Numbered from the stretch's first letter, positions 17,683-25,024 are shown. The stretch: DNA of 37,370 bases from AP-16 sp036395835 (GCA_036395835.1 DASWCW010000260.1:1-37370), one strand, 5' to 3'. Translations and numbers: made by a program. The notes: generated by a model from the sequence alone, not told the origin.

Positions 17683-19449
17683 TTAAGCAGCCTGACGCGG
17701 CAGACGCAACACCTCGCGCCTCACCAATTCGCGATAGACGCCGTCTCCCCGCATCAGCTTCTCCGGCGGCCCGTCCTGGACGACTTTGCCCGCCATCAGC
17801 ACGACGATTCTTTCGAAATTGCGCAAGGTGGACAGCCGATGCGCGATGGCGATCACGGTGCGGCCGCGCATCAGGCGATCCAGCGCCTCGCGGATCGCCT
17901 CCTCCGACTCGCTGTCCAGCGCCGATGTTGCCTCGTCGAGCAGCAGGAGCGGCGCGTCTTTCAGGAAAGCGCGCGCTATGGCAATGCGCTGCCGCTGCCC
18001 GCCGGAGAGCTTCACGCCGCGGTCTCCGACGATGGTTGCCGGCCCGTTCGGCAGCGCCTCGATGAAGGTGTCGCAGCGCGCCGCGATCGCCGCGTTCATC
18101 ACCTCCTGGTCCGATGCGTCCTGCCGGCCGTAGCGGATATTCTCCAGGATCGAGCGATGGAATAGCGAGATATCCTGGGGCACGACCGCGATCGCCTCGC
18201 GCAGGCTCTCCTGGGTGACCCGCGAAATGTCCTGGCCGTCGAGCAGGACGCGTCCGCGCTGCACGTCGTAGAGCCGCTGCAGCAGCGTGAACAACGTCGA
18301 TTTTCCGCTGCCGGAGGGTCCCACCAAGCCCACGCGCTGACCGCGCTGCAGCGCGAGGCTGAAATTCTCGAACACCTTGCGGCCGTCCGGATATTTGAAT
18401 CCGACGTTCTCGAACGTGACGTCGGCGCCTTTGTGAACCAATGGCGTCGCCTGCGGGTCGTCGCGCAGCTCGTGCGGCACCAGCAGCGTCGCGAGCGCTT
18501 CGGAGAGCCGGGCCATGTGCTGGGTCACATCCACCAGGGCTACCGCCAGATCCCGGGTGGCATGCAGGATCGACAGGCCCAGCGTGCAGACCAGCACGAC
18601 CTCTCCGGTGGTCGCGCTCCCGCGCTCCCACAGCACGAGCGCCCAGGCCACCAGAGCCACCGTCAGCACCACGGTGATCACCGCATGAAATAGGCGTACC
18701 TTCTCCAGATAGAGCAGGCTGCGCCGCCGCGCGCCCATTTCGCGCCCCACCGTAGCGTCGAATCTGCGGTATTCGCGCTTGAGCCCGCCGAACGCCCACA
18801 CCAGCGGCATGTTGCCGACGACGTCCACCATCTCGCCGTCGACCGCCGCGGCTTTGTCGGCAAAGTCGTGGTGCAGCGGCCTGCCGGCAGCCGCGAGGCG
18901 GAACATCGCCAGCACGAGAACGGCCGCGATCAGCGTCAGCCCCGCGGCCATCTGCCAGCTCACCGTGGCGAGGAACATGATCGCGCCCGCGGTCGCCACG
19001 CACGGCGGCAGCACGTTCCAGATGAACATGTTCTCCACCGTGAACACGGCATTGGAGGTCGCGGTGATGCGGCTCGTGAGCATTCCGGGCAGGCGCTCGG
19101 TGAAATAGCTCGGCGCGTGTCCGGTGAGGTGCCGGAACAGATCGCTGCGGATGTCGCCGGTGACCGCCACGAACGTGTAGCTCGCGATCCAGCTCGCCAG
19201 GCGCCACAGCAGGTTGTCAGCCGCGATCAGGGAGAGCAGCAGCGCGAACGCGACCCATATGTTCTGTGAGCCGCCGCCTCTGCCGGACAGCGTGTCCACC
19301 AGGAACTTGACGCCGTACTGCGTGCTCACCGAGCACATCACCGCGGCGAGCACCGCGGCCAGGATCACCGAGTGCGAGACCGGCCGCAAGTGAATGTAGC
19401 GCAGGAAAAAGGCCACCGGCCGATGAGCGTAAGCGCAGAGCGATTGCAT
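17683..19449 (-). CDS. ABC transporter, fused permease and ATPase (exporter type)
   Basis: A 588-residue half-transporter. Six membrane helices lie in the first 320 residues (for example SHSVILAAVLAAVMCSVSTQ and VITVVLTVALVAWALVLWE). A C-terminal nucleotide-binding domain follows, with Walker A GPSGSGKST, Q-loop VVPQDISLFHRSILENI, signature LSGGQRQR, Walker B LLLLDEATSALD and switch His in IAHRLST. It would work as a homodimer exporting a lipid, peptide or glycan-related substrate; the family gives no more precise assignment. It is divergent from the glycosyltransferase, with 251 bp between starts, and precedes the glucosidase on the same strand, so its cargo may be a glycan precursor. That is inference. 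Confidence 0.9.
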   Translation of the reverse strand: MQSLCAYAHRPVAFFLRYIHLRPVSHSVILAAVLAAVMCSVSTQYGVKFLVDTLSGRGGGSQNIWVAFALLLSLIAADNLLWRLASWIASYTFVAVTGDIRSDLFRHLTGHAPSYFTERLPGMLTSRITATSNAVFTVENMFIWNVLPPCVATAGAIMFLATVSWQMAAGLTLIAAVLVLAMFRLAAAGRPLHHDFADKAAAVDGEMVDVVGNMPLVWAFGGLKREYRRFDATVGREMGARRRSLLYLEKVRLFHAVITVVLTVALVAWALVLWERGSATTGEVVLVCTLGLSILHATRDLAVALVDVTQHMARLSEALATLLVPHELRDDPQATPLVHKGADVTFENVGFKYPDGRKVFENFSLALQRGQRVGLVGPSGSGKSTLFTLLQRLYDVQRGRVLLDGQDISRVTQESLREAIAVVPQDISLFHRSILENIRYGRQDASDQEVMNAAIAARCDTFIEALPNGPATIVGDRGVKLSGGQRQRIAIARAFLKDAPLLLLDEATSALDSESEEAIREALDRLMRGRTVIAIAHRLSTLRNFERIVVLMAGKVVQDGPPEKLMRGDGVYRELVRREVLRLPRQAA

Positions 19450-19533
19450 CGTACCCCGACTCCGTCACGTGCGCGCCGACGTTGGATCCGGGGGCCCTGC
19501 GAAGAAGCCCACAGCCCGGTCGAGCTATCCAGT

Positions 19534-19591
19534 CTCAACGCCACACTGCCGGGTTGGTTGCGCCTCAACGTCACACCCGCGAGGTTGGTTG
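19534..19591. repeat. Imperfect tandem repeat upstream of the glycosyltransferase promoter
   Basis: CTCAACGCCACACTGCCGGG with trailing TTGGTTG (19534-19560) is repeated as CTCAACGTCACACCCGCGAG with trailing GTTGGTTG (19564-19591), about 30 bp apart. The second copy ends two bases before the -35 element at 19594. The placement suits an activator site or a relic of duplication. Confidence 0.6.
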
Positions 19592-19593
19592 TC

Positions 19594-19618
19594 GGAACTT
19601 TCGCGGCGTCACCCGGTT
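19594..19618 (+). promoter_or_regulatory. EcfG-type promoter candidate for the glycosyltransferase
   Basis: GGAAC at 19594-19598, 16 bases, then GGTT at 19615-19618. The consensus for EcfG in alphaproteobacteria is GGAAC-N16/17-CGTT, so there is one mismatch in the first -10 base. A transcript would start near 19625, about 75 bp before the ATG. Confidence 0.6.
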
Positions 19619-19700
19619 AGACATGCGTGGGGGGCAACCCTTCTCGTCCGTGACCGAGTGGCTCGAAGACTGCCCTTGCCGTGCGACAGGAGGCTTTTTG

Positions 19701-20768
19701 ATGCACATCGCCCAGGTAGCGCCACTGACCGAAGCCGTGCCGCCGAAGCTTTATGGCGGTACCGAGCGCGTGGTTCACTGGTTGACGGAGGAACTGGTCG
19801 CGCTCGGCCATGACGTGACGTTATTTGCCAGCGGAGATTCGATTACTTCGGGCACGCTGGAGCCGATGTGGCCGAAGGCGTTGCGCCTGGACGGCTCGAT
19901 CCGCGATCCCAATGCGTTGCACATGATGATGCTCGAACGCGTACGCCAACGCACCGCAGAATTCGATTTTCTGCACTTTCACCTGGACTACTATCCGTTC
20001 TCGCTGTTCTCGCGTCAGCCGACCCCGTTCGTGACGACGCTGCACGGGCGGCTCGATCTGCCGGAGCATCAACCGGTTTTCACGACGTTTTCATCGATTC
20101 CGGTGATCTCGATTTCCAATGCTCAACGCCGGCCGGTGCCGCAAGCCCGATGGGTCCGCACGGTTCATCACGGCCTGCCGGAGGATCTACTGCGCCCCCG
20201 ACCCGTAAAACCCAGCTACCTGGCCTTCCTTGGCCGCATAGCTCCGGAAAAACGGGTCGATCGCGCTATCCGCATCGCCGCCCGTTGCGAGATACCGCTG
20301 AAAATCGCCGCCAAGGTCGACCGGGTGGACATCGATTATTTCGAGACGGAGATTCGACCGCTGCTGAGCCTGCCCTTCATCGAATATATCGGCGAGATCA
20401 GCGACCGGGAAAAAGCCGAGTTCCTCAGCGGCGCGATCGGCTTGATCATGCCGATCAATTGGCCGGAACCGTTCGGCCTGGTCATGATTGAGGCCTTGGC
20501 GTGTGGAACGCCGGTCATCGGCTTCAATCGCGGATCCGTCTCGGAAATCATCGAAGACGGTCTGACCGGCTTCGTCGTTGAAGACGAGACGAGCGCCATC
20601 GGCGCGGTCAACCGGCTGTCCCAATTGTCCCGGGAGGGGGTGCGCAAGCGTTTCGAGGAGCGATTCACCGCCCGCCGCATGGCAATCGATTACCTTGCGG
20701 TCTACCGCAGCCTGATGGAGGAGGCGGCGCCGCGCCCCAAGCTGGTGGCCGTGCAGGGGCTGCACTGA
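19701..20768 (+). CDS. Glycosyltransferase family 4
   Basis: A 355-residue GT-B enzyme. The N-terminal half has PPKLYGGTERVVHWLTEEL (acceptor-side glycine loop). The C-terminal half has FLGRIAPEKRVDRAI and the nucleotide-sugar site EPFGLVMIEALACGTPVIGF, with the E-x7-E pair of GT4 enzymes, followed by GSVSEIIEDG. The donor and acceptor are unknown; sucrose-, trehalose- or glycan-synthase-like roles are possible. The start at 19701 is fixed by AGGAGG about 7 bases upstream. An EcfG-like promoter lies in the leader, so the enzyme may be stress-induced. It is divergent from the ABC exporter and near the debranching-type glucosidase. Confidence 0.9.
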   Translation: MHIAQVAPLTEAVPPKLYGGTERVVHWLTEELVALGHDVTLFASGDSITSGTLEPMWPKALRLDGSIRDPNALHMMMLERVRQRTAEFDFLHFHLDYYPFSLFSRQPTPFVTTLHGRLDLPEHQPVFTTFSSIPVISISNAQRRPVPQARWVRTVHHGLPEDLLRPRPVKPSYLAFLGRIAPEKRVDRAIRIAARCEIPLKIAAKVDRVDIDYFETEIRPLLSLPFIEYIGEISDREKAEFLSGAIGLIMPINWPEPFGLVMIEALACGTPVIGFNRGSVSEIIEDGLTGFVVEDETSAIGAVNRLSQLSREGVRKRFEERFTARRMAIDYLAVYRSLMEEAAPRPKLVAVQGLH

Positions 20769-20820
20769 AAGCGCCGCCGCGACGCGCTCCAGGGCCTGAG
20801 CGGACAGTCCGAAAACGCCG

Positions 20821-22098
20821 TCAATCCACCGCGTTCGGCCGCGTCTCCGGCAACAACGCCCAGACCAGCACCAAGCCAGCGAGCCCCAGGCCGGCGAGCC
20901 CCAAGAAGGCCGCGCCGCTGCCCAGGTAATCGCTCATGTAGCCGGCGAGCGTCGTGCTGAGCGAAGCTCCGACCCCGACGGCGCTGCCGACGATCCCCTG
21001 CGCCAAATTGAAGCGGCCAGTACCGCGGGTCACGTCGGCGACGACGAGCGGGACCAGCACGCCGAGCACCGCGGCGGAAATGCCGTCGAGCAGCTGTACC
21101 GTTACCACGAGATAGGGATCGGCTACGACGGCGAACAGCGCGCCCCGAAGCGGCAACGCGGCGAAGCCCAGCAGCAGCAGCGGCCGACGTCCCCATTGCT
21201 CGGCGTGCCGTCCGACCCACGGCGCGAACGCCGCGACGACGAGCTGCGGCACGACGATGCACGCGCCGATCAACGCGGTCGCCAAATCGCTCGACCGCAT
21301 CGTGAGCAGGCTTCCCATCAGCGGCAGCATCGCGGCGTTGGCGAGGTGAAAGAGCAGGGCGCAGGCCGCCAGGATCATCAGCGGGCGGTTCCCGAGGAGG
21401 GACAAGAGTCCCTCGCCGAGCTTGCGAAGCCCCATGCCGTGCTTGCCGCCGTGCGCTCGTTCCGGATCGATTTCGCCGGGACGAATCTGGAACAACGCGA
21501 TGAGGGTGGGCACGATCAGCGCCGCGGTGGCGAAGAAGACGTACTGACTGGAAGTCAGATGCCCGATCGCGCCCATGGCGGCGGCGGCAAGCCCGGTTCC
21601 GACCGAGGCGAAGCGGGCGTTGCGCCCGAGCCGCTCGCCGATGCCGGCATGGCCGACCAGCCCGAGGCTGATCGCCGCGATGGCGGGACCCAGCACGCAG
21701 CTCGCGACGGCATGCAAGATCCGCCCGAGCAGAACCAGCAGGAAGATAGGCCATGCCGCCAGCGAGATCGCGCTCGCCGCAATCGCAATGACGCCGCAGG
21801 CGGCCACGACCCGCTCGGAGCGGGCCGCGTCCACGATTGCGCCGCCGGGCATTTGGCCCGCCAGCGCGACCAGACCGCCCGCCGTGAGCACCAAGCCGAT
21901 GTCGACCTGGGTCCAAGCCTGCGTGGTCAAATAGACCGAGACGAACGGCCCGAATCCGGTCTGCACATCCGCCAGGAAGAACACGAACCAGTCGAGCCCG
22001 CGCTCGCTGGCGCGCGATGGGACGGGGCCGCGGCGGGGCGGGGGCGGAGGCTTCGGCGTGGCGTGGTCCTTGGCCCCGCCGGCATCGAGCCTGTGCAC
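20821..22098 (-). CDS. MFS transporter
   Basis: A 425-residue membrane protein with about 12 predicted helices. The Pro-rich cytoplasmic N-terminus (PKPPPPPRRG) precedes helix 1 (FVFFLADVQTGFGPFVSVYL). The A-like loop region GGLVALAGQMPGGAIVDAARSERVV falls between helices 2 and 3, and the centre has a long loop around residues 205-225. This is a major facilitator of unknown substrate; the DVQTGFGPFVSVYL opening suggests the drug/proton antiporter-like branch. It starts 24 bp after the stop of the PRC-barrel gene on the same strand and is probably co-transcribed, so it would fall under the EcfG-like promoter at 22656-22632. Confidence 0.88.
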   Translation of the reverse strand: MHRLDAGGAKDHATPKPPPPPRRGPVPSRASERGLDWFVFFLADVQTGFGPFVSVYLTTQAWTQVDIGLVLTAGGLVALAGQMPGGAIVDAARSERVVAACGVIAIAASAISLAAWPIFLLVLLGRILHAVASCVLGPAIAAISLGLVGHAGIGERLGRNARFASVGTGLAAAAMGAIGHLTSSQYVFFATAALIVPTLIALFQIRPGEIDPERAHGGKHGMGLRKLGEGLLSLLGNRPLMILAACALLFHLANAAMLPLMGSLLTMRSSDLATALIGACIVVPQLVVAAFAPWVGRHAEQWGRRPLLLLGFAALPLRGALFAVVADPYLVVTVQLLDGISAAVLGVLVPLVVADVTRGTGRFNLAQGIVGSAVGVGASLSTTLAGYMSDYLGSGAAFLGLAGLGLAGLVLVWALLPETRPNAVD

Positions 22099-22122
22099 CG
22101 GCGGCCTGCCGCAGATTCCGCC

Positions 22123-22596
22123 TTAGAGGCCCGGCCCCAATGCTCCCAGCACGACGACGGGCTTGCCGGGTTTATATTCGGGGGCCTGTTTGACTTGATT
22201 TCGGGTGAGGTCGAGCGAAATGCGGTCCTGCTGATCGGCAGGAGCAAAATGCAGCGCGGCCCAGTCGACCACTACCTTGCGGTTTCCCACGCCCAAGAAC
22301 CCGCCGAAATCGATCACGGCGGCTCGCACGTGCCCGGTCTGATCCACCAGCACGTCGACGACGCGGCCCATGTGCTCGCCGGCGCTGCTGCGGATCTCTT
22401 TCCCCAGCACTGCCTGAACATCCTGATGGGGCAGCACGGTCTTCCAAGTATCGTCCGTGCTGGTCTCGCCGGCTTCCGGCACGCCGGCGATGCGGGCCGA
22501 CTGGCCTTCGCTGGTGCTACCCGCATAGAGAGCCGGTACGGAAAGCGCGCTCAAGCCCGCCGCGAGAACCGCGGCCGTAATCCAAGTGATGCGCAT
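22123..22596 (-). CDS. Exported PRC-barrel domain protein
   Basis: A 157-residue protein. An N-terminal signal peptide (about 1-26; ITAAVLAAGLSALSVPALYAGS) is followed by a PRC-barrel (about 60-135): VLGKEIRSSAGEHMGRVVDVLVDQTGHVRAAVIDFGGFLGVGNRKVVVDW. Periplasmic PRC-barrel proteins of this kind are frequent in Hyphomicrobiales and often stress-regulated, but a molecular role is not established. The start at 22596 has GGGAGGGCTCC directly upstream; the open frame reaches back another 68 codons without a ribosome site. It leads a two-gene unit with the MFS transporter. An EcfG-type promoter candidate lies 36 bp upstream. Confidence 0.87.
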   Translation of the reverse strand: MRITWITAAVLAAGLSALSVPALYAGSTSEGQSARIAGVPEAGETSTDDTWKTVLPHQDVQAVLGKEIRSSAGEHMGRVVDVLVDQTGHVRAAVIDFGGFLGVGNRKVVVDWAALHFAPADQQDRISLDLTRNQVKQAPEYKPGKPVVVLGALGPGL

Positions 22597-23097
22597 GGAG
22601 CCCTCCCGGAGACCGATCAATATGGCGGCTAAACCCCGATGGCTGGTTCCGGTTCCCGGCCTGGAGGTCCAAATCGCGCCCTCGGCAGGCGCCGGGCCGG
22701 GCGCAGCAAGCCCCCCGCGCCGGCGAAACCCGTCGTGCACCAAGACGAGGATCGCTACGCCCGGATCGAGTTGCGGTCGCACGGACGTTCCCCGGCCCAA
22801 GCCCGAACGGCACCATGTGCGGTAGATCGACGCCGCAAACCAGCCCGCCGAGCACGACTGCGAGCGGCACCAGTTCGCGAGGTCGCACGAACGCGCGCAA
22901 CCGGCGCAGTGGGCGATGTGATCACATCATCGTCATTGCCGATGCCCGGCGGCTGCGGACGAAATTCGACCGCGCCCATTCGCCGGCAAAGCCCGTAAAT
23001 CGAGAGGATCGGGTCGACCGGAGGGATCCGCAACTGGCGGCATGCTGCTCCTTTGAGAGCCGATTTGGAGACGTGCCAGGGACTTAGCCGGGCCTCG
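22597..23097. other. Intergenic region, 501 bp, no supported gene
   Basis: It lies between the PRC-barrel start and the sRNA terminator. It holds the promoter candidate at 22632-22656. Minus-strand frames over 22755-23033 and 22517-22900 are open. The fragment ELVPLAVVLGGLVCGVDLP (frame of 22517-22900) looks like a lone membrane segment, but there is no ribosome site and no family match. It could be the remains of a small membrane protein. Confidence 0.4.
22632..22656 (-). promoter_or_regulatory. EcfG-type promoter candidate for the PRC-barrel/MFS unit
   Basis: Read on the minus strand: GGAAC (22656-22652), 16 bases, GGTT (22635-22632). One mismatch to CGTT. A transcript would start near 22625, about 30 bases before the ATG at 22596. 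Confidence 0.55.
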
Positions 23098-23143
23098 CAA
23101 AAAACAAAGCCCCGGCCGGTTCACGCTGGAACCGACCAGGGCT
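23098..23143 (-). terminator. Rho-independent terminator of sRNA copy 1
   Basis: Minus-strand stem AGCCCTGGTCGGTTC (23143-23129) pairs with GAACCGGCCGGGGCT (23122-23108). All 15 positions pair if two G-U pairs are allowed. It runs into TTGTTTTTTGC. It could also stop transcripts from the ecfG-type gene that ends at 23282. Confidence 0.85.
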
Positions 23144-23191
23144 GTGCCGGGCGGCGGGGGGACGGGGGATGGGGGGAACCCGCCCGGCACA
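23098..23191 (-). ncRNA. GsrN-like stress sRNA, copy 1 (C-rich-loop sRNA)
   Basis: A transcript of about 94 nt is predicted from three adjoining signals: a perfect EcfG promoter ending at 23197, a hairpin starting at the expected +1, and a terminator. Hairpin 1 pairs TGTGCCGGGCGG (23191-23180) with CCGCCCGGCACA (23154-23143), 12 perfect pairs, around a loop with three runs of 5-6 C separated by AU and GU. Hairpin 2 is a 15-pair terminator stem (23143-23129 with 23122-23108, two U-G pairs, 6-base loop) followed by UUUGUUUUUUGC. No ribosome site or reading frame fits. The layout matches Caulobacter GsrN, an EcfG/SigT-dependent sRNA with a C-rich target-binding loop near the nepR-ecfG locus. Here it lies directly downstream of the second ecfG gene. 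A homologous copy is at 33143-33230. Confidence 0.8.
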
Positions 23192-23196
23192 GGTAG

Positions 23197-23221
23197 AACG
23201 CTCGATGTTGGGACGGGTTCC
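23197..23221 (-). promoter_or_regulatory. EcfG promoter of sRNA copy 1
   Basis: Minus strand: GGAAC (23221-23217), 16 bases, CGTT (23200-23197). It matches the EcfG consensus fully. Five bases separate it from the first base of the sRNA hairpin, the right distance for a transcription start. Confidence 0.85.
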
Positions 23222-23281
23222 GGGCCCGATTCGATTTTCTTTCAGGGGCCGGGTGGGGCACGAATCCTCGGCCCGGGCGCC

Positions 23282-23827
23282 TCACCCGAGCGCGCCCCGC
23301 AGCACCGACTGGGTGGTTCGATCCGGCGCGAAATCGTCCACGCTGTCGATCCCCAGCATCTGCGCCAGCCGGGCACGGGCCCGGTGCACTCGACTTTTGA
23401 TCGTGCCGACGCGGCATCCGCAGATTTCCGCGGCCTCCTCGTAGGAGGCGCCGGAAGCGACCACGAGGATCAGGGTCTCGCGTTGGTCTGAAGGCAATTT
23501 GGCCAACGCGCCGCGCAGTTCCTCGAATTCGAGCCGTCCGTTCTGTTCGGGATGCGTGATCATCCTTTCGGCGTAGCTGCCGTCCGCGTCTTCGATCTCA
23601 CGCCGGTACTTGCGGTAGTTGGAGCGCAGGCTATTGCGCAAGATCGTGAACAGCCAAGCGGCCATGTTGGTCCCGCGTTGGAACTGGTCGATATGAGCCC
23701 AGGCCCGCAGCAGCGTCTCCTGCACGAAATCGTCCGCCTGGTCCAAATTTCCGCATAACGAAATCGCGAACGCGCGCAGCTTGGGGACTTCGGCCAGGAT
23801 CGCTTCGTGCGCCCATGCGCCGTTCAT
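23282..23827 (-). CDS. EcfG-type general stress sigma factor, second copy
   Basis: A 181-residue ECF sigma factor closely similar to the one at 25015-25566. Region 2 reads LRAFAISLCGNLDQADDFVQETLLRAWAHIDQFQRGTNMAAWLFTILRN. Region 4 reads LILVVASGASYEEAAEICGCRVGTIKSRVHRARARL. These are hallmarks of EcfG (ECF15), which drives the alphaproteobacterial general stress response and is held by NepR. The ATG at 23827 overlaps the TGA of a NepR-like reading frame (ATGA), as in genuine nepR-ecfG operons. Its own frame stays open 169 codons upstream without stop, but that region is not sigma-like. A perfect EcfG promoter at 24286-24262 precedes the cassette, so it is probably switched on by EcfG itself. 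Confidence 0.92.
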   Translation of the reverse strand: MNGAWAHEAILAEVPKLRAFAISLCGNLDQADDFVQETLLRAWAHIDQFQRGTNMAAWLFTILRNSLRSNYRKYRREIEDADGSYAERMITHPEQNGRLEFEELRGALAKLPSDQRETLILVVASGASYEEAAEICGCRVGTIKSRVHRARARLAQMLGIDSVDDFAPDRTTQSVLRGALG

Positions 23828-24196
23828 TGCCGCTGCTGCGGCACGCTCCGGCGCCGGATCAGTCCGCGCAGATTTTCGGGAAGCTCTTGCTTGATCCATG
23901 CCGCGTACATGGCTCGCAGCCGCTGGCCGATTTTCGCTCGCACCTCGCGACCGATTCGCGCGCGGTCTCTGTCTTGAACTTGAGAGGTCGTTGTCGAGCA
24001 GAATTTCTTCGATCGCTTTCACGTTCCGCGTTTGCCGACTCGGGTCGGCCGTGCCGGATTTCGAACGGCCGCCGGAGGCCTCCCGCTGGGCCTTCGTGGG
24101 GCGGCGCAAGGACTTGTTGGCCTGGCGCGCAACAACGCCGGCGCGCGTGCCGGCAGCAGCGTCCGCCGAAGCCGATGCCAGTCGTGGGACAGCCAT
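23824..24196 (-). pseudogene. NepR-type anti-sigma factor, second copy, apparently frameshifted
   Basis: The minus-strand frame ending in the TGA at 23826-23824 encodes ARIGREVRAKIGQRLRAMYA then AWIKQELPENLRGLIRRR. It aligns well with the intact NepR at 25588-25791 (LGRDIQSKIGQQLRAMYDEVVSQGVP). This frame has no ATG, GTG or TTG before the conserved core: a TGA lies about 18 codons upstream of it, and the only in-frame start is a GTG at 23943 inside the core. In the adjacent frame an ATG at 24196 has GGAG seven bases upstream and is correctly placed after an EcfG promoter; it encodes MAVPRLASASADAAAG and later KAIEEILLDND. A single +1 shift near 23965-24000 would join the two into a NepR of about 123 residues. 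It may be a real inactivation, programmed shifting or a sequencing error. Confidence 0.65.
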
Positions 24197-24261
24197 ATGG
24201 GATCTCCAGCGGCCATGAGTTCCAGCTGGCCCGCTCGAGGCGAACCATATCGGCGTGGACC

Positions 24262-24286
24262 AACGCGCAATGATCCCAATAGTTCC
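24262..24286 (-). promoter_or_regulatory. EcfG promoter of the second nepR-ecfG cassette
   Basis: Minus strand: GGAAC (24286-24282), 16 bases, CGTT (24265-24262), a full match to the consensus. The predicted start near 24255 leaves a leader of about 60 bases to the ATG at 24196. Confidence 0.8.
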
Positions 24287-24339
24287 GGCCGATGCTTGCT
24301 CGACCGGTGAAGTCCTGCGTCGCGCCGAAAGCAACTTCT

Positions 24340-24365
24340 GGAACTGGTGACGCTCGTTTCGAGTT
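24340..24365 (+). promoter_or_regulatory. Weak EcfG-like promoter candidate before usg
   Basis: GGAAC (24340-24344), 17 bases, AGTT (24362-24365). The -35 is perfect, the -10 has one mismatch and the spacing is at the long end. It lies about 85 bp before the usg start. Weaker than the other candidates. Confidence 0.3.
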
Positions 24366-24450
24366 AATGCTGCCGAGTGCGCGACAGATGATCAGACGTC
24401 GGAGGGAGGCGATCATCTGGATTACGTCGCGCGTAATGGAGCAACGAGCG

Positions 24451-24720
24451 ATGATCTCCGAAAGCTGTCGTCGTCAACTTGCGGGCTTTGGATTGACTAC
24501 TGCGCATATTCTGTATCGCCGGCCGGATCACCCGTGGCTGCTGCAATCTTATGTATGGCAGGAGTACGATACTTGGCCGGACCTCCCGATCCTGCAGGAT
24601 TTTCTGGCATTCTGGCGAAGATCGCTCGACGGCGCGCTGCATTCCGTGGTGGTGGCGCACTCGGCGCTGAACCGCCCGGCGGAGATCCGGTCGATCGACA
24701 GCATGCTCGGATTGCATTGA
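24451..24720 (+). CDS. usg: Usg family protein
   Basis: An 89-residue soluble protein. It reads ISESCRRQLAGFGLTTAHIL then YRRPDHPWLLQSYVWQEYD, followed by LPILQDFLAFWRRSLDGALHSVVVAHS. The GLTTAxILYRRPDHPWLLQxYVWQ block is characteristic of the alphaproteobacterial Usg family, named after the gene upstream of trpF in Caulobacter. Its biochemical role is unknown. The start at 24451 has GGAG about 9 bases upstream; an ATG five codons earlier is possible. Here it lies between the two nepR-ecfG cassettes on the opposite strand rather than next to trp genes, so it may be an additional copy. Confidence 0.85.
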   Translation: MISESCRRQLAGFGLTTAHILYRRPDHPWLLQSYVWQEYDTWPDLPILQDFLAFWRRSLDGALHSVVVAHSALNRPAEIRSIDSMLGLH

Positions 24721-24781
24721 TCGCGATCCGGCTGTCGTTCTCGCGAAGACACAAGCTTCGCGGTATCGGCGGAGATCAGCG

Positions 24782-25024
24782 ATGAGTTCGGTCCCGCAAT
24801 TGGTCCCGCAATTCAAGTCACCGGCCTCGCGTCGATCCAAGGTCGAACGGATCGACGACGAGAATCGGCGTGCGCGCGAGCGCGCGCTGGAACGAGGCTT
24901 GGAGGAGACGTTTCCGGCGTCCGATCCGGTTGCGATCATTCAACCGTCAGCCGTCGCCGGCCCCGGGGACGCATTCGAAGCGGCGCGACATCGCTGCGCC
25001 CCTTCACCACCGCGCTATGCTTGA
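24782..25024 (+). CDS. Small conserved-type protein with EETFPASDP motif (80 aa)
   Basis: Starts MSSVPQLVPQFKSPASRRSK. A strongly charged helix follows (DDENRRARERALERGL), then EETFPASDPVAIIQPS, a motif I have seen at the end of many short alphaproteobacterial proteins of unknown function. It has no membrane segment. It starts 61 bp after usg on the same strand, and its last 10 bases overlap the end of the convergent ecfG gene. Its location inside the stress-response locus suggests, but does not prove, a stress role. Confidence 0.65.
   Translation: MSSVPQLVPQFKSPASRRSKVERIDDENRRARERALERGLEETFPASDPVAIIQPSAVAGPGDAFEAARHRCAPSPPRYA

Noticed and set aside
22517..23033. Minus-strand frames of 92-127 codons, one with a single hydrophobic stretch
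   Set aside because: No ribosome site, no family match, and the frames overlap the PRC-barrel leader. At most a gene remnant.
23282..24334. One continuous 350-codon frame that would make an N-terminally extended EcfG
   Set aside because: The upstream part is not sigma-like, the conserved NepR core lies in another frame across it, and the ATGA overlap at 23824-23827 is the normal nepR-ecfG junction. It is kept only as a possibility in the frameshift finding.
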